From Beijerinckiaceae bacterium (GTDB lineage: Bacteria > Pseudomonadota > Alphaproteobacteria > Rhizobiales > Beijerinckiaceae): DNA of 64,000 bases. Shown here in pieces: positions 61,642-64,000 of this stretch. The position numbers and the translations under genes are program-made. The stretch covers positions 144,711 through 208,710 of the forward strand of contig CANGBX010000006.1 in the NCBI GenBank assembly GCA_947452455.1, written 5' to 3'. The notes under the pieces are model-generated. The model was given only the letters and a program-made list of their open reading frames with translations. It did no database searches and was not told the origin of the DNA. The stretch's first letter is position 1, and every line of letters starts with the position of its first letter.

Positions 61642-62532
61642 TTACTTGATCGGCGGATGCGGCAGCTTCGCCACGCCCTTTTCCATCACGAATGTATAAT
61701 CGAGCGAATACCATTCGCCCGTCACATCGGGAGCAGGCGCATTGCTCGTGTGTTTGACGTAATTGCCGACCAATGCGCGTGTCACACCGAAGACCACGTC
61801 ATTGTCTAGATCCTTGTCTTGATCGACAAAGACCTGCGTGACGAGCGTTTTGAAACCTTCTTTGAGCAGCAAGAAATGCAGATGGGCGGGCCGGAAATGA
61901 CGACGGTTTTGCGCGCGGATCAAATCGCCCACAGGCCCATGCAACGGAATCGGATAGCCAGCGGGCGTCACGGAGCGGAACGAAAAACGTCCCTGCGCAT
62001 CGCTGATGAATTTGCCGCGTAGATTCATATCGGCTTGGCTGTCATCCTGATTTTCATAGAGCCCGACGGGAGATGATTGCCAGACATCAATCTCGACACC
62101 AGCGAGAGGATTGCCGTTCTGGTCTTTCACCAGGCAATCAGCAAAAAGCACGGGGCCGGGCGTGTCCGAGCGCACAATCGAGCCGCCATTTTCGGTCTTG
62201 GGCGAATGCATGCGCCAGAAGGGGCCCAGCAATGCGGCAGCGGTTTCGCTCGCACCATTCTTGCCATTGTTCATCAGGCAAACGAGCGTCGAAAAGCCGA
62301 TTGTGTCGGAGAAGAGAATGGCTTCGTTGTGAACATCATTGGTCGTCTTGCCGATGCGGTTCAGAAAGTCGAGGCCATATTCGAATTCTTCTTCGGTCAG
62401 CTGGACTTCTTGCGCGAAGGCATGGGCGTGGCGCACCAGCGCTTCCATGATCTGTCGGGCACGGGCATTGGTCGTGCCCTCCATCGCTTTGAGCACGGCG
62501 GGCGTGACGCCCTTTTCGTCTTCGATGATCAT
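61642..62532 (-). CDS. Intradiol ring-cleavage dioxygenase (catechol/hydroxyquinol 1,2-dioxygenase family)
   Basis: The 296-residue enzyme is predicted to open catechol-type rings between the two hydroxyls using Fe(III). The iron ligands are visible: Tyr in SSPVGLYENQ near residue 155, Tyr in PAGYPIPLHG near residue 190, and the two histidines in RHFRPAHLHFLL near residues 212-218. An N-terminal helical domain of about 110 residues mediates dimerisation. The family includes catechol, chlorocatechol and hydroxyquinol dioxygenases. GGGAGGCAAGA precedes the ATG at 62532. No maleylacetate reductase or muconate cycloisomerase is in the window. It may belong with the catabolic patch at 29-37 kb. 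Confidence 0.92.
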   Translation of the reverse strand: MIIEDEKGVTPAVLKAMEGTTNARARQIMEALVRHAHAFAQEVQLTEEEFEYGLDFLNRIGKTTNDVHNEAILFSDTIGFSTLVCLMNNGKNGASETAAALLGPFWRMHSPKTENGGSIVRSDTPGPVLFADCLVKDQNGNPLAGVEIDVWQSSPVGLYENQDDSQADMNLRGKFISDAQGRFSFRSVTPAGYPIPLHGPVGDLIRAQNRRHFRPAHLHFLLLKEGFKTLVTQVFVDQDKDLDNDVVFGVTRALVGNYVKHTSNAPAPDVTGEWYSLDYTFVMEKGVAKLPHPPIK

Positions 62533-62630
62533 TCTTGCCTCCCAGGCGTCTATAACGTTCGTTGAGAGGCAAAGTCGGCAACAGGTGGCAGGGAGTCAAG
62601 GGCTCGACTGAGGCTCGGGTCCGTTGTCTT

Positions 62631-63101
62631 TCAGGGTGAAAATCCGGCCCGCTTCAGCCGGTTCACCGTCAAATCCAGAGCCGAGAGAAAAGCGCTGCGA
62701 TCCTTGGGGGCGAAGGGGGCAGGCCCGCGGGTGGTCTCGCCGGCGCTGCGCAAATCCTCCATCAGATTGCGGGTGGCGAGCGCCATGCCGATGGAATCTT
62801 CATTAAACAGCTTGCCTTTGGGCGAGATCACCTCGGCTCCGGCTTTGACGCCGCGGGCGGCCAGCGGAATATCGGTGGTGACGATAATGGCGCCCGGTCC
62901 AGCCCGCTCGACAATCCAGTCATCGGCCACATCGGGGCCGGCTGGCACGATCACCCTCTCGATCATCGGGTCGCGGGGCACATTGATAAAGGCATTGGCC
63001 ACCACGAAGACCTTCAACCCGTAGCGCGCCGCGACCTTATAGGCCTCGTCCTTCACGGGGCAGGCATCGGCATCAATATAGAGGGTGATGGGGGCGGGCA
63101 T
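62631..63101 (-). CDS. UPF0178 (YaiI/YqxD) family protein
   Basis: The 156-residue protein belongs to UPF0178, a PIN-like fold with no established activity. The family motif [21 protein letters not shown] is at the start, followed by [24 protein letters not shown] near residue 80, and NRLKRAGF at the end. The acidic residues in IDADACP and VTTDIPLA could bind a metal as in nucleases, which is inferred. The ATG at 63101 ([12 protein letters not shown]) is preferred; an upstream ATG at 63116 is possible. It is divergent from DUF4260. Confidence 0.9.
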   Translation of the reverse strand: MPAPITLYIDADACPVKDEAYKVAARYGLKVFVVANAFINVPRDPMIERVIVPAGPDVADDWIVERAGPGAIIVTTDIPLAARGVKAGAEVISPKGKLFNEDSIGMALATRNLMEDLRSAGETTRGPAPFAPKDRSAFLSALDLTVNRLKRAGFSP

Positions 63102-63188
63102 GGCCCGATAAAGCATGCAGAAGCCTTACTTGCAAAGTCGCAGGCAAGTTCGGAAACTTCCTCTTATTTTCATTACGAGGGATTTTTT

Positions 63189-63599
63189 ATGACTGACTTT
63201 AAGTCTGCGCCCGCTGTTCTGGGTGGGCCGCTCTACCTGTTGCGCCTAGAAGGTCTGGCAATTTTTGCCGTTTCAACCTTTGCTTATTTCGTCTTGGGCT
63301 TCTCAACCATGGGCTTTTTTGTCTTTTTCCTTGTGCCCGATATCAGCTTTCTTGGCTATCTGGGCGGGCCGATCGCTGGGGCCATCGCGTATAATGCTTT
63401 GCACAATTATGCGGGAGCGATGGTCTTGGGCGTGAGCGCATGGCTCTGGGGGCAGGAGCCATTCATCGGCCTGTCGCTGATCTGGGCCGCGCATATCGGC
63501 TTTGACCGAATGCTTGGCTACGGGCTGAAATATGCTTCGCATTTTCAGGATACCCATCTCGGCCGCCTTGGGCCGGGGGGTAAGAAGAGGGTCGAGTAA
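63189..63599 (+). CDS. DUF4260 membrane protein
   Basis: The 136-residue protein has four hydrophobic segments and the DUF4260 signatures LRLEGLAIFA, YNALHNYAGAMVLG and AAHIGFDRMLGYGLKYASHF. The family is found in many bacteria and its function is unknown. ACGAGG lies 8 nt before the ATG at 63189. A small helical protein gene follows after 42 nt on the same strand. Confidence 0.9.
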   Translation: MTDFKSAPAVLGGPLYLLRLEGLAIFAVSTFAYFVLGFSTMGFFVFFLVPDISFLGYLGGPIAGAIAYNALHNYAGAMVLGVSAWLWGQEPFIGLSLIWAAHIGFDRMLGYGLKYASHFQDTHLGRLGPGGKKRVE

Positions 63600-63641
63600 G
63601 GGGTTTGCTTGGGCTATAGTGACCCGTGTAAAGGTGCCCTG

Positions 63642-63836
63642 ATGCTCGATTTCGACAAGACTTGGCAAGACGCTGTGGCGCGGGCGACCGTGCTGGCCGA
63701 GAATGTGCGCCAGCTCGAGGACGAGGCCACCAATCTGGACGTCAAACGCGACCTCGCCCGCTGGCTTGCCCGCTACGAGGCTTTGGCGGCCGAATTGCGC
63801 GCTTTGCAGGAAGAAGCCAACCGGGCCGGCGGCTAA
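63642..63836 (+). CDS. Small helical protein of unknown function
   Basis: The 64-residue product is probably a single long helical hairpin, charged throughout (LAENVRQLEDEATNLDVKRD, then RWLARYEALAAELRAL). It matches no function I know. AAGGTG precedes the ATG at 63642. It has the codon use of its neighbours, so it is likely a real gene and may be cotranscribed with the DUF4260 gene. Confidence 0.65.
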   Translation: MLDFDKTWQDAVARATVLAENVRQLEDEATNLDVKRDLARWLARYEALAAELRALQEEANRAGG

Positions 63837-63973
63837 GGGCCAATCAATCGGCTGATCCGGCTTGGAACTGGCGAAAGCCTCTGCTAATCAAGGCCATCTT
63901 CTCCCAAGGTCGAGGGCGCCCAACGCCCCCGAGGGCCGGAGCAAGCCCCACAAACAACAAAAGCGAGGATCCC

Positions 63974-64000
63974 ATGCCGCATGACGCACCATCACATTGG
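63974..64000 (+). CDS. Start of a further gene (3' end outside window)
   Basis: GCGAGGA lies 4 nt before an ATG at 63974, which opens a frame reading MPHDAPSHW to the edge of the window. Nine codons are not enough to name the product. The 137-nt gap before it contains only a partial GC-rich hairpin (about 63912-63935). Confidence 0.45.

Overview
The window reads as chromosome of an alphaproteobacterium of the Hyphomicrobiales (Rhizobiales) type. The evidence is the cell-cycle set ctrA, chpT, sciP and a DUF1134 (EipA-type) envelope gene, the order ruvCAB-ybgC-tolQRAB-pal-cpoB, a classical RpoH sigma factor and high-GC codon use. I cannot name the genus. There is no rRNA, CRISPR array, transposase or prophage. 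Most of the window is ordered housekeeping DNA with several accessory patches.

Layout: (1) 1-4.2 kb, central carbon genes tkt (C-terminal part), gap, pgk and class I fba, all on the plus strand. (2) 4.4-16.3 kb, a long minus-strand block, read from right to left: ruvC-ruvA-ruvB, a MazEF-type toxin-antitoxin pair, ybgC, tolQ-tolR-tolA-tolB, pal, cpoB, tilS, ftsH. (3) 16.4-29.7 kb, mixed housekeeping: a TauE/SafE permease, ArsC-like reductase, glmM, serC, a HigBA-like toxin-antitoxin pair, a DMT exporter, purA, a proline-rich membrane-anchored protein, rpoH, an RluD-type pseudouridine synthase, a flavoprotein and an IclR regulator. (4) 29.8-37.1 kb, an apparent catabolic patch: class II aldolase, orphan NMT1-type binding protein, ACMSD-type amidohydrolase, LysR regulator, two tandem cupins and an orphan EutA-like actin-fold protein. 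Four of the seven copies of a palindromic repeat lie here. (5) 37.2-44.8 kb: DEAD-box helicase, serA, maeB, pyrC and a Bug-type binding protein. (6) 45.0-47.1 kb, an AT-rich insert with a truncated GT2 gene and a GT32-FkbM fusion, lying against the 3' end of a tRNA-Met gene. (7) 47.2-56.4 kb: methyltransferase, mnmA, sciP, an MprF-type membrane protein, fliJ, ctrA, mntH, chpT, cysQ and eipA. (8) 56.7-61.4 kb, a second glycosyltransferase patch (GT32, GT4 with a C-terminal winged-helix-like tail, GT39). (9) 61.6-64 kb: intradiol dioxygenase, UPF0178, DUF4260, a small helical protein and the first codons of another gene.

How parts fit: ChpT passes phosphate to CtrA, and SciP restrains CtrA-driven transcription. 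TTAA-N7-TTAA-like sites lie upstream of sciP, pal and tolQ, and a TTAACCAT half-site lies upstream of eipA. This suggests that envelope-constriction genes in the window are tied to the CtrA circuit. The strongest candidates for undescribed biology are the aldolase/amidohydrolase/double-cupin/EutA patch and the seven-copy palindromic repeat with compensatory stem changes. The unusual glycosyltransferase fusions come next.
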